This document shows, piece by piece, positions 1-5,936 of a DNA stretch of 6,578 bases. The number at the start of each line of letters is the position of its first letter. The stretch's first letter is position 1. This DNA comes from JAGLCW01 sp964427915. Lineage in GTDB: Bacteria > Caldisericota > Caldisericia > UBA6126. The stretch is from contig CAYRWA010000075.1 of the NCBI GenBank assembly GCA_964427915.1, positions 1 to 6,578 of the forward strand. The letters run 5' to 3'. The notes under the pieces were generated by a model. It saw only the letters and a list, made by a program, of their open reading frames with translations. It ran no database searches and was not told where the DNA came from. Position numbers and translations under genes: made by a program.

Positions 1-108
1 TCTATAGACGTCACCGTGAAACCAGGCAAAAATGCTTTTGTAATTACTGCTACCGACGTAGCAGGCAACGTAAATACAATGAACTTTGAAGTGATTGTAG
101 AAGAATAG
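1..108 (+). CDS. C-terminal end of an Ig-like surface protein (partial, 5' end outside window)
   Basis: Reading from base 1, 35 codons stay open to a TAG at 106-108. The peptide contains VKPGKNAFVITATDVAGNVN and ends in a beta-strand-like FEVIVEE. The pattern 'pG.N.f.i.AtD.aGN' followed by a hydrophobic strand is typical of the last strands of bacterial Ig-like or glucodextranase-B-like repeats found in secreted and S-layer-type proteins. The protein is therefore probably extracellular, with this domain at its C-terminus; no LPXTG anchor or transmembrane tail follows. A strong terminator 15 bases after the stop ends the unit. Only this fragment is visible, so the full function cannot be named. 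Confidence 0.7.
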   Translation, partial: SIDVTVKPGKNAFVITATDVAGNVNTMNFEVIVEE

Positions 109-122
109 CAACCATTCGATTT

Positions 123-161
123 AGAAGCCCGAAAGCATTGTTTTGCTTTCGGGCTTTTTTT
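123..161 (+). terminator. Rho-independent terminator after the Ig-like gene
   Basis: A perfect 12-bp stem is formed by AGCCCGAAAGCA (126-137) and TGCTTTCGGGCT (144-155), with a 6-nt loop (138-143). It is followed directly by a run of seven T (155-161). It ends the Ig-like gene. Its T-run stops only two bases before the ribosome site of the next gene, so it may also limit or attenuate transcription into the 175-3898 unit. Confidence 0.93.
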
Positions 162-174
162 ATAGGATGAAACA

Positions 175-738
175 ATGAATACAGACCATCAAAAAATCCT
201 GTTACATATCGCTAGAAAAAGTATCGAGGGTCGTTTGTATAAAATGCCTTTTGAGATATCTCCAGAAGTAAAAAAACAGCCTTCTTTTGCTCAAAAAAAA
301 GGATGTTTTGTAACTCTCACCCAAGAAGGTGCCCTTCGGGGTTGTATAGGCAACATTGACCCAGTATATCCCTTGGCTGAAGCTGTCCAAAGAAATGCTA
401 TTAGTGCTGCTTTTCACGATCCCAGATTCCAACCGATTTCTACAGAAGATCTGCAGAAAATTTCTATTGAAATATCGGTGTTATCTATTCCTGTAAAAGT
501 TGAGTTTGAGAACATGGATGATTTAATTGATAAGGTAACACCTTATAAGGATGGTGTTATTTTCCAATATGGTTCCCATACAGCTACTTTTTTGCCTCAA
601 GTCTGGAGTGAGTTGCCTTCGCATGAAGAATTCTTTCGGCATTTATCGTTTAAGGCAGGGCTAGAGCCTACTTTTTGGAAACATAACCCCCAGTTACAAG
701 TGTTTACATATCAGGTAGAAAAATTTGAAGAAGCATAG
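175..738 (+). CDS. AMMECR1-domain protein (stand-alone)
   Basis: This 187-residue protein is a nearly complete AMMECR1 domain. Visible family landmarks are FVTL at about 45-48, the signature LRGCIG at 54-59, AFHDPRFQPI at about 79-88, IEISVLS at 98-104 and GSHTATFLPQVW at 133-144. No signal peptide or membrane segment is seen, so it should be cytoplasmic. In many bacteria and archaea this domain is fused to or encoded beside a MEMO domain and a radical SAM protein (AmmeMemoRadiSam); neither is present here. The biochemical role of AMMECR1 is not firmly known. AGGA at 164-167 lies 7 nt before the ATG and supports this start. The stop lies 11 bases inside the next gene, so the two are probably translationally coupled. 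Confidence 0.9.
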   Translation: MNTDHQKILLHIARKSIEGRLYKMPFEISPEVKKQPSFAQKKGCFVTLTQEGALRGCIGNIDPVYPLAEAVQRNAISAAFHDPRFQPISTEDLQKISIEISVLSIPVKVEFENMDDLIDKVTPYKDGVIFQYGSHTATFLPQVWSELPSHEEFFRHLSFKAGLEPTFWKHNPQLQVFTYQVEKFEEA

Positions 739-2356
739 ATGCTTTGTCTATCTTGTCTTGTGTATTGTGTTCACTTTCCAGGCTAGCTGTGAGATTTTTA
801 ATCAACATCAAAAAGATCCCTCTAGGCCGCGCATTTATGTAGATGGACACGAATACTCTGCTACCTCCCTTATTCTATCCTCTGATGATGTTTATATCTC
901 GTCCAGATTCCTGCGAGATGTTACCAATATGGAATTGTTTTGGGATAGTCACGAAGAAATAGTAGTCTACACCAACCCAGATAAGGTATTCTATATGGGG
1001 TTGAACGATTTACAAGGCAAAGACATTTTATGGAAAGATCATATCGCATACATTCCCTTGTATACGGTAAAACTTTTATTTCAAGGCATTATGGAGTGGT
1101 ATTCAGAATCCCTAACCCTATATGTAGAAAGACCTTTTTTTCGTTCTTTACCGTTTGTGTTGCCTCGTAATATTTCTGTACATCAGTATCCCGAAAAATA
1201 TTCTGAAGTCATTACAGAGCTTCCAAAAAATCAACAGGTGACCATCTTACGAATTCTAGACACATGGGTCAAAATAAAAACAAACCAAAATGACATAGGG
1301 TGGATATTTATACAAAATCTAAGCGAAGATCTTGCCGATTATACCTTTTACCCTTCTCCACCATTTGCAGGAGAACAAGCAGACATCCAACAAGAAAAAA
1401 TTTGTATGACGTGGCAATATGTTTATCGAACTACACCCAATCCCAATGAACTATATGTTGTAGAAGAACTGAATGTAATTTCCCCCACGTGGTTATCTTT
1501 ACATAATCCGCAAGGAGAATTGTCTGATAAGGGACGAAAAGATTATATTGAATGGGCTCATTCTAACCAATATCAAGTATGGATAGCCTGTACCAATAGT
1601 TTCGATCCATCCTTGACTCGTGAAGTTTTGAAAAGCACAAAACGAAGGAAGAAAGTGATTGATAGTCTTCTTCAAATTGTACTAGACTATGAAGCAGAAG
1701 GTGTCAATATTGATTGGGAAAATATATATCTCAACGATAAGGATCTCTTTACCCAATTTTTACGAGAATTGTACCCCATATTTAACCAGGAAGGGCTTGT
1801 TGTATCAGTAGATATTACCGCTATATCAGAAAACGAAAACTGGTCCATGTGTTATGATCGTAGAGCTATCGGAAAAGTTTCCGATTATGTCGTATTAATG
1901 GCCTATGACCAATATTGGGCAGGTGGGGACGAAAGTGGTTCCGTTGCCGAATATGAGTGGGTGAAACGAGGAATAGAAGAACTTATCAACCTTGTTCCTT
2001 CTCATAAGGTAATCGTAGGGATACCTTTTTATTCCAGGCTTTGGATTGAAGATGAAACCATTCAGCCTACAACTTTTTCATCGGAATCCTACTTTATGGA
2101 CTATTCCATGGAACTAGGAGAAAAGCATGCAGCCCAGTGGGACGAAACAATGAAACAATACTATGCCCAATGGCGCGATCAATCCCATTTGTATAAATTG
2201 TGGATCGAAGACCCACGATCAATCAAACACAAAGTGCAGCTTGTCCATGATTATGGTCTTGCAGGAGCTGCTTTCTGGCGAAAGGGATACGAAATCCCCG
2301 AAGTGTGGCCTTTGATTGGATCTATCTTAAGCGATAGAACGGGGGACCTGCCGTAA
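725..2356 (+). CDS. Secreted GH18 glycosidase lipoprotein with N-terminal stalk-like and SH3-like domains
   Basis: 543 residues. The start is TTG at 725; an in-frame TAG (716-718) lies just upstream, the first in-frame ATG is near residue 69, and AGG at 713-715 serves as a modest ribosome site. Residues 1-22 form a lipoprotein-like signal (KK start, hydrophobic core, ASC with Cys22), although Gln at -3 is not ideal. Residues about 36-135 resemble a copper-amine-oxidase-N/stalk-type domain. Residues about 147-198 look like an SH3-like domain ending in GWIFIQNL. Residues about 225-535 are the GH18 barrel, with GVNIDWEN at 326-333 (Asp330, catalytic acid Glu332), MAYD at 392-395, GIPFYSRLW at 432-440 and a late tryptophan, AAFW, at 515-518. 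The first acidic position of the DGxDxDxE motif is Glu325. Relatives of this layout (YaaH/YdhD-like) act on peptidoglycan or spore cortex, but the substrate here is inferred. It overlaps the AMMECR1 gene by 14 nt. Confidence 0.9.
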   Translation: MKKHRCFVYLVLCIVFTFQASCEIFNQHQKDPSRPRIYVDGHEYSATSLILSSDDVYISSRFLRDVTNMELFWDSHEEIVVYTNPDKVFYMGLNDLQGKDILWKDHIAYIPLYTVKLLFQGIMEWYSESLTLYVERPFFRSLPFVLPRNISVHQYPEKYSEVITELPKNQQVTILRILDTWVKIKTNQNDIGWIFIQNLSEDLADYTFYPSPPFAGEQADIQQEKICMTWQYVYRTTPNPNELYVVEELNVISPTWLSLHNPQGELSDKGRKDYIEWAHSNQYQVWIACTNSFDPSLTREVLKSTKRRKKVIDSLLQIVLDYEAEGVNIDWENIYLNDKDLFTQFLRELYPIFNQEGLVVSVDITAISENENWSMCYDRRAIGKVSDYVVLMAYDQYWAGGDESGSVAEYEWVKRGIEELINLVPSHKVIVGIPFYSRLWIEDETIQPTTFSSESYFMDYSMELGEKHAAQWDETMKQYYAQWRDQSHLYKLWIEDPRSIKHKVQLVHDYGLAGAAFWRKGYEIPEVWPLIGSILSDRTGDLP

Positions 2357-2375
2357 CTATGAAGGAGCATTATAC

Positions 2376-2795
2376 ATGAACCAAACATGGAAAAATCTAA
2401 TTGTTGTTTTAATTGTTGTACTATTCATTGGTATTGTTGCATTTGTAAAGAATCAACGGGTTGCCTCCCAGGTATCGATCCTCGACATTGAGACCAACGG
2501 TTTGCCCTTGTTTCTTGAAGTAGGGTCTGATACATGTGTACCTTGCGTGGCCATGGAAGAAGTTTTGGAAGAATTACGTCGCGATTATGACGATGTTTTG
2601 GTTGTAGAGTTCCTGCATGCAAAAAATTCAGAGCAAGTTAAACAGCTTGGTATTCATGCAATCCCAACGCAGGTATTTTACAATGAGAAAGGCGAAGAAT
2701 TTTCTCGACACACTGGCTATATCGGAGCAGAGGATATTGTTTCTATATTCCAAGAAAATGGTATCGACTTGCAGAAGAGAAAGTCCAGTCCATAG
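2376..2795 (+). CDS. Membrane-anchored thioredoxin-family protein
   Basis: 139 residues. Residues 8-24 form one hydrophobic segment without a clear cleavage site, so the protein is probably anchored with its thioredoxin fold outside the membrane. The fold spans about 33-135, with the redox motif C54-V-P-C57 and the cis-proline segment AIPTQVFYN at 95-103 (Pro97). It probably reduces or exchanges disulfides in secreted or envelope proteins. An AAGGAG site (2362-2367) lies 8 nt before the ATG, and the gene begins 19 nt after the GH18 stop, so it is in the same transcription unit. Proteins of this type usually receive electrons from a CcdA/DsbD-like membrane carrier, and in many genomes it is encoded next door. 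None is seen here. Confidence 0.88.
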   Translation: MNQTWKNLIVVLIVVLFIGIVAFVKNQRVASQVSILDIETNGLPLFLEVGSDTCVPCVAMEEVLEELRRDYDDVLVVEFLHAKNSEQVKQLGIHAIPTQVFYNEKGEEFSRHTGYIGAEDIVSIFQENGIDLQKRKSSP

Positions 2796-2812
2796 GTGAT
2801 CCTTTCTGAGAC

Positions 2813-2838
2813 ACATGGTGAGAATAAGAATACCATGT
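2813..2838. repeat. Inverted repeat between thioredoxin and kinase genes
   Basis: ACATGGT (2813-2819) and ACCATGT (2832-2838) are perfect 7-bp arms separated by 12 bases rich in A and G. There is no T-run, so it is not a typical terminator. It lies in the 60-bp gap before the kinase start, whose own ribosome site is weak. It may be an operator, a processing site or an RNA hairpin affecting the next gene, or simply chance. Confidence 0.4.
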
Positions 2839-2855
2839 AGAAAGCTGATGTATAA

Positions 2856-3425
2856 ATGAACAAGATCATTGCTTTAACAGGTTTGTGTGGTGCTGGGAAG
2901 ACAACTGCAGCACTGATTATACAAGAGCAAGGATACCAGTATCTACGATTTGGTCAGATCGTTATGGATGTTTTACAACAAGATAACATCCCAATCACAC
3001 CAGAAAACGAGAAAAAAGTTCGTCATGCATTAAGGCAGAAACATGGTATGGGTGCTTTTGCAATAGCAAACCTGGCCAAATTGTCTGCTATGTGCAATAG
3101 GGGTAAAGTGGTCATTGATGGTCTGTATAGCTTTGCAGAATACAAAGTACTTAAAGAGAGATTCCAGGATTCTTTTTATACTCTCGCGATTTTTTCTCCA
3201 CCAGAGATGCGATACAAGAGACTAGAGGAAAGATATATAAAAATAGAAGATCAACATACATTGTTCCGACCATTAACAAGAAAAGAAGCAATGCAGCGGG
3301 ATTATGACGAAATTGAGAATGCTGACAAAGGGGGTCCAATTGCCATGGCGGACTGGACAGTTTTGAATACAGCATCACTCAAACATTTCGAAAAGGAAGT
3401 GAGGGAGTTTTTATGTCAGATGTAA
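2856..3425 (+). CDS. P-loop kinase of the UPF0200 / dephospho-CoA-kinase-like group
   Basis: 189 residues, soluble and probably cytoplasmic. The Walker A motif is G9-L-C-G-A-G-K-T16. A Walker-B-like strand VVIDG lies at 85-89 and a lid-type helix RYKRLEER at 119-126. FGQIVMDVL at 32-40 and TPENEKKVRHALRQKHGMGAF at 48-68 match the pattern I know from UPF0200 proteins, mostly archaeal and often labelled dephospho-CoA kinase-like. The true phosphate acceptor is not known. The start is fixed by a stop codon (2853-2855) directly before the ATG; no clear Shine-Dalgarno is seen. The gene overlaps the dCMP deaminase gene by 13 nt, which suggests coupled expression and a nucleotide substrate rather than coenzyme A. 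That functional link is inference. Confidence 0.82.
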   Translation: MNKIIALTGLCGAGKTTAALIIQEQGYQYLRFGQIVMDVLQQDNIPITPENEKKVRHALRQKHGMGAFAIANLAKLSAMCNRGKVVIDGLYSFAEYKVLKERFQDSFYTLAIFSPPEMRYKRLEERYIKIEDQHTLFRPLTRKEAMQRDYDEIENADKGGPIAMADWTVLNTASLKHFEKEVREFLCQM

Positions 3426-3898
3426 AATACAACCGACCAACGTGGGACGAATACTTCATGGAAGTTGTACACGCTATCTCTAAAAGGGCTACTTGTGGAA
3501 GAGGAAGAAGCGGGTGCGTAATAGCCAAGGATAATCAAATATTGGTTACTGGCTATGTGGGTTCACCCAAAGGCTTGCCCCATTGCGATGAAGTAGGGCA
3601 CCTAATGCGAAAACATGTAAATGAAGATGGTAAGATTTCAGAACATTGTGAAAGAACTGTTCATGCAGAGCAAAATGCAATATGCCAAGCAGCAAAAAGA
3701 GGGATCTCTATCGACGGAGCCACGATTTATTGCACAATGACCCCTTGCAGAACTTGTACGATGCTCCTTATCAATTGTGGGATCAAAAGGGTTTACTGTG
3801 AACGTCGTTACCATGCGCATCAAGAACCTGAGATGATGATGAAGGAAGCTGGCATAGAAATTGTGTACAAATATGACGAAGTCCAAGAATATGAGTAG
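3413..3898 (+). CDS. Deoxycytidylate (dCMP) deaminase family protein
   Basis: 161 residues with the zinc-dependent cytidine/deoxycytidylate deaminase fold. The catalytic motif is H84-A-E86, and the other zinc ligands are in P111-C-R-T-C115. GYVGSPKG at 47-54 matches the GYNG-type nucleotide-binding loop of dCMP deaminases. Further cysteines and histidines (Cys28, Cys58, His78, Cys79) lie where some dCMP deaminases bind a second, structural zinc. The expected reaction is dCMP + H2O to dUMP + NH3, feeding thymidylate synthesis. It is shorter than the Bacillus ComEB relative (about 190 aa) but covers the whole core. GGGAG (3403-3407) lies 5 nt before the ATG inside the kinase gene. A different deaminated substrate cannot be excluded. 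Confidence 0.9.
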   Translation: MSDVKYNRPTWDEYFMEVVHAISKRATCGRGRSGCVIAKDNQILVTGYVGSPKGLPHCDEVGHLMRKHVNEDGKISEHCERTVHAEQNAICQAAKRGISIDGATIYCTMTPCRTCTMLLINCGIKRVYCERRYHAHQEPEMMMKEAGIEIVYKYDEVQEYE

Positions 3899-3903
3899 AA
3901 GGA

Positions 3904-5256
3904 TTAACGAAAACTAAACGAACGAAATATATTGTTTATTGCACCATAGACTTCACTTTTGTCAAAACTCTCAACGGTCCCGGGATCAAAATTATCAAGC
4001 TGCAAAGAGTGAATGGTGAAGCTAATTTGATAATACATTTTAACACATTGTCCTACATACTCCTTTATTTCGTATATATTCCCTGCAGCGACGTCAGAGT
4101 ATGTAATGCTTGTGAATGCAATACCATCAATCATTTCTTCTTTCTGAGACACAGGTTGTATGTCATCTGGTATTGTGAAGGGTGTAGATCGATGCCACTC
4201 AATTTTCATAGTGGCTTGTTGGAAGTTATTCTTGTTGTCTGATGAAAAGGAAACAGGAATATAAATTTCGGTAGCACCATAATCGTATTCTTCAGAAGTC
4301 CATAAAACTAGGTTGGAAGAATACTGATTTGGGCTTGTTTTGGGAATTTCAGGATAATGAATAATAAAGCTACCCTCCCCGGCATACATATCCCAATCGG
4401 GTGGATAGGTTAAGTCTGAGTAGGCATTTTCTTGTAAAGGAATTTGACAATAGGGGGCTATGGATTCAAAGGGTATATAAACCTCCCAAATGCCTCCTCC
4501 TGGCTTGCATATGTTTCCAGAGAGAAAAAAAACAATGATACCCTTTGGGACAACGCAAATATGCTGAAAATTGGAGGGGTTCTTCGCACTCGTTCCTTGT
4601 TCTAGTAGGCGTACATCATATTTGGAAGTAACGAATTCTATGTAATCACGTGCAGCAGTGGTTGGAAATTCCGTGAACTGTCGTTTTAAGTCGTCAAAGC
4701 AGATCGTTGATATTGTTTCTAAAAAGGCTTGATATGGCCTGAATAACGCTTTGTTTTGGATCACTTTTTGCTGGGCAAAGCTATAGTTCAAAATGGACAC
4801 AATATCTTCTGGAGAAGAACCACCAAAATTTGACAAAAAAGTGAAGGGAATGGATATAAAGGAGGGGTCAAAGTACGATATGTTATAGCCATAATTGGTA
4901 CTGGCATATTGATTTTGCAAAAATGATGCATGGTATTCTTCGGCAAACTGCGTTAATAAATCGATTTCGTATTGAGGAATTTGAGAAGCAACTTGATTGA
5001 ACTCTTCTGCATGTTCAGCGTCCATATATGGTTCAGATCCACGAATATACAGATGCTTGTTTTCATTCTGTACTTCGTTCCATTCTTTGTGCACCGGATA
5101 AGGCATTAGCGCTGGAGCAACCCATGCAATTGTTTGGTCTTCTATTGCTGGTATTTCATAGGATGGAACCGGAGGAACCTTTTTTTCCTCTTTGCAAGAC
5201 GTAAAGCTCATCAATAAAAAAAGTATAACAAGAAGGGTCGTATTTTTTTTTCGCAT
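3904..5256 (-). CDS. Predicted lipoprotein with a DUF3298/RsiV-like region
   Basis: 450 residues from the chosen ATG at 5254-5256. An in-frame TTG five codons upstream (5269-5271) is possible but is not preceded by a usable ribosome site, and the signal peptide fits the ATG: MRKK, a hydrophobic core, then SFTSC with lipid-attachment Cys21 (Phe at -3 is unusual). Residues about 105-270 resemble the DUF4163/DUF3298 fold: a beta segment ISYFDPSFISIPFTF near 126-140, ILNYSFAQQKVI at 155-166, and GIIVFFLSGNICKPGGG followed by VYIPFESIAPY near 239-269. The same fold forms the extracellular part of RsiV and PdaC. The last 150 residues look like a separate beta-rich domain, perhaps PsbP-like, ending in IFRSFSF. 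Function unknown. The stop is 5 bp from that of the facing dCMP deaminase gene. Confidence 0.78.
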   Translation of the reverse strand: MRKKNTTLLVILFLLMSFTSCKEEKKVPPVPSYEIPAIEDQTIAWVAPALMPYPVHKEWNEVQNENKHLYIRGSEPYMDAEHAEEFNQVASQIPQYEIDLLTQFAEEYHASFLQNQYASTNYGYNISYFDPSFISIPFTFLSNFGGSSPEDIVSILNYSFAQQKVIQNKALFRPYQAFLETISTICFDDLKRQFTEFPTTAARDYIEFVTSKYDVRLLEQGTSAKNPSNFQHICVVPKGIIVFFLSGNICKPGGGIWEVYIPFESIAPYCQIPLQENAYSDLTYPPDWDMYAGEGSFIIHYPEIPKTSPNQYSSNLVLWTSEEYDYGATEIYIPVSFSSDNKNNFQQATMKIEWHRSTPFTIPDDIQPVSQKEEMIDGIAFTSITYSDVAAGNIYEIKEYVGQCVKMYYQISFTIHSLQLDNFDPGTVESFDKSEVYGAINNIFRSFSFR

Positions 5257-5262
5257 GACTAT

Positions 5263-5291
5263 AGTATACAATTTTCCATTCTTTTTGGGAA
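5263..5291 (-). promoter_or_regulatory. Candidate promoter for the leftward lipoprotein gene, possibly leaderless
   Basis: On the minus strand, TTCCCA (5286-5291, 4 of 6 to the -35 consensus) and TATACT (5263-5268, 5 of 6 to the -10) are separated by exactly 17 bp. The predicted +1, seven bases after the -10, falls on the A of the ATG at 5256. No Shine-Dalgarno precedes that ATG, which fits a leaderless transcript. Confidence 0.45.
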
Positions 5292-5306
5292 TATTCTTAG
5301 TAAGAA
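5289..5306. promoter_or_regulatory. Candidate operator: overlapping palindromes in the divergent promoter region
   Basis: TTCTTA-G-TAAGAA (5294-5306) is a perfect 13-nt dyad. It overlaps a second palindrome, GAATATTC (5289-5296). Both lie between the lipoprotein promoter and the hsp20 ribosome site, and the left one touches the lipoprotein -35 box. A repressor bound here could act on both genes. It matches neither CIRCE (HrcA) nor the CtsR direct repeat. Confidence 0.4.
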
Positions 5307-5319
5307 AACACTATTGAAT

Positions 5320-5325
5320 GGAGGT
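5320..5325 (+). promoter_or_regulatory. Ribosome binding site that sets the hsp20 start
   Basis: GGAGGT, an almost perfect anti-16S match, lies 6 nt before the ATG at 5332. This selects 5332 over the in-frame TTG at 5314, which would place the strong site inside the coding sequence. Confidence 0.85.
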
Positions 5326-5331
5326 ATATCA

Positions 5332-5781
5332 ATGGATAACAAAAATTTAAAAGTTGTTTACGACAAAGGCTTAAGCAAACCCACCTTAAAACCAGCATTC
5401 CTTTTGGATGATTTCTTCCATCATTTCTTTTCTGATCAACGACCTATGTTTAATGATGGTACCTTGCTTCCCTCTATTGACCTTGTATCAAAAGACGACA
5501 AGTATGTATTGAGAGCAGAACTACAGGGTGTCAAAAAAGAGGATATTGAAGTCGAAATTGCCGATCATTATGTAGTATTAAAAGCAGAAAAAAGACAAGA
5601 TGAAGAATGCAAGGATTGTGATTATTACTACAAAGAAACTTCATCGGGTAAAATGATGAGAGAAATCCAAATCCCTGAAAAAATTGACAAAAACAAGTCA
5701 GAAGTAGAATTTAAAGAGGGGATTTTAACAATTCGGATGCCCAAGGCAGAAGAAACAAAAACACGCAAAGTTAAGCTGTAG
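5332..5781 (+). CDS. Small heat shock protein, Hsp20 / alpha-crystallin family
   Basis: 149 residues. The alpha-crystallin domain spans about 46-138, with the motifs LRAELQGVKKEDIEVE at 60-75 and EGILTIRMPK at 129-138. A short tail ends in RKVKL, a variant of the I/V-x-I/V anchoring motif. The N-terminal arm is rich in Phe and His (FFHHFF at 28-33), as usual for chaperone oligomers. It should hold unfolding proteins in the cytoplasm without using ATP. The loop before beta-strand 6 contains C93-K-D-C96, which most relatives lack, and the usual GxF sequence is replaced by SGKMMR. It is transcribed alone, divergent from the lipoprotein gene, and ends at its own terminator. No known heat-shock operator (CIRCE or CtsR) is visible upstream. 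Confidence 0.93.
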   Translation: MDNKNLKVVYDKGLSKPTLKPAFLLDDFFHHFFSDQRPMFNDGTLLPSIDLVSKDDKYVLRAELQGVKKEDIEVEIADHYVVLKAEKRQDEECKDCDYYYKETSSGKMMREIQIPEKIDKNKSEVEFKEGILTIRMPKAEETKTRKVKL

Positions 5782-5812
5782 CTTTTGAAACAAACGACAC
5801 GTAAAAGAAGAA

Positions 5813-5841
5813 GGTAGCGCTTCGTGCGCTGCCTTTTTTTT
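5813..5841. terminator. Bidirectional intrinsic terminator between hsp20 and tRNA-Ser
   Basis: GGTAGCGC (5813-5820) and GCGCTGCC (5826-5833) form an 8-bp stem with one G-T pair and a TTCGT loop. A run of eight T (5834-5841) follows on the plus strand and ends hsp20. On the minus strand the same hairpin is followed by TTCTTCTTTT, so it can also end the tRNA transcript, whose CCA lies only one base from the T-run. Confidence 0.88.
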
Positions 5842-5842
5842 G

Positions 5843-5936
5843 TGGCGGAGAGGGAGAGATTCGAACTCTCGATAGGGGTCTACCCCCTATACTCGCTTAG
5901 CAGGCGAGCTCCTTCGGCCGACTCGGACACCTCTCC
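5843..5936 (-). tRNA. tRNA-Ser (anticodon GCT), CCA encoded
   Basis: Read on the minus strand, 94 nt fold as a type II tRNA. The acceptor stem is GGAGAGG/CCTCTCC and the D stem TCC/GGA. The anticodon stem CTCGC/GCGAG encloses the loop CTGCTAA with anticodon GCT (5899-5901). A long variable arm pairs ATAGGGG with CCCCTAT. The T arm is GAGAG-TTCGAAT-CTCTC, followed by discriminator G and an encoded CCA (5843-5845). It reads AGC and AGT serine codons. All stems pair, so it should be functional. It sits where base composition changes, and its owner (low-GC or high-GC genome) cannot be decided from the sequence. Confidence 0.97.

Noticed and set aside
2803..4153. 13-base repeat TTTCTGAGACACA at 2803 and 4141
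   Set aside because: One copy is inside coding sequence, and a single 13-mer match is expected by chance at this window size.
4009..4242. 77-codon rightward frame inside the lipoprotein gene
   Set aside because: Antisense shadow of a well-supported coding sequence, with no ribosome site.
5268..5292. Sigma-B-like promoter for hsp20 (GGGAAT at 5287-5292)
   Set aside because: No acceptable GTTT-type -35 box at the right distance.
5314..5331. TTG at 5314 as the hsp20 start
   Set aside because: It would put the strong GGAGGT ribosome site inside the gene; the ATG at 5332 has ideal spacing.
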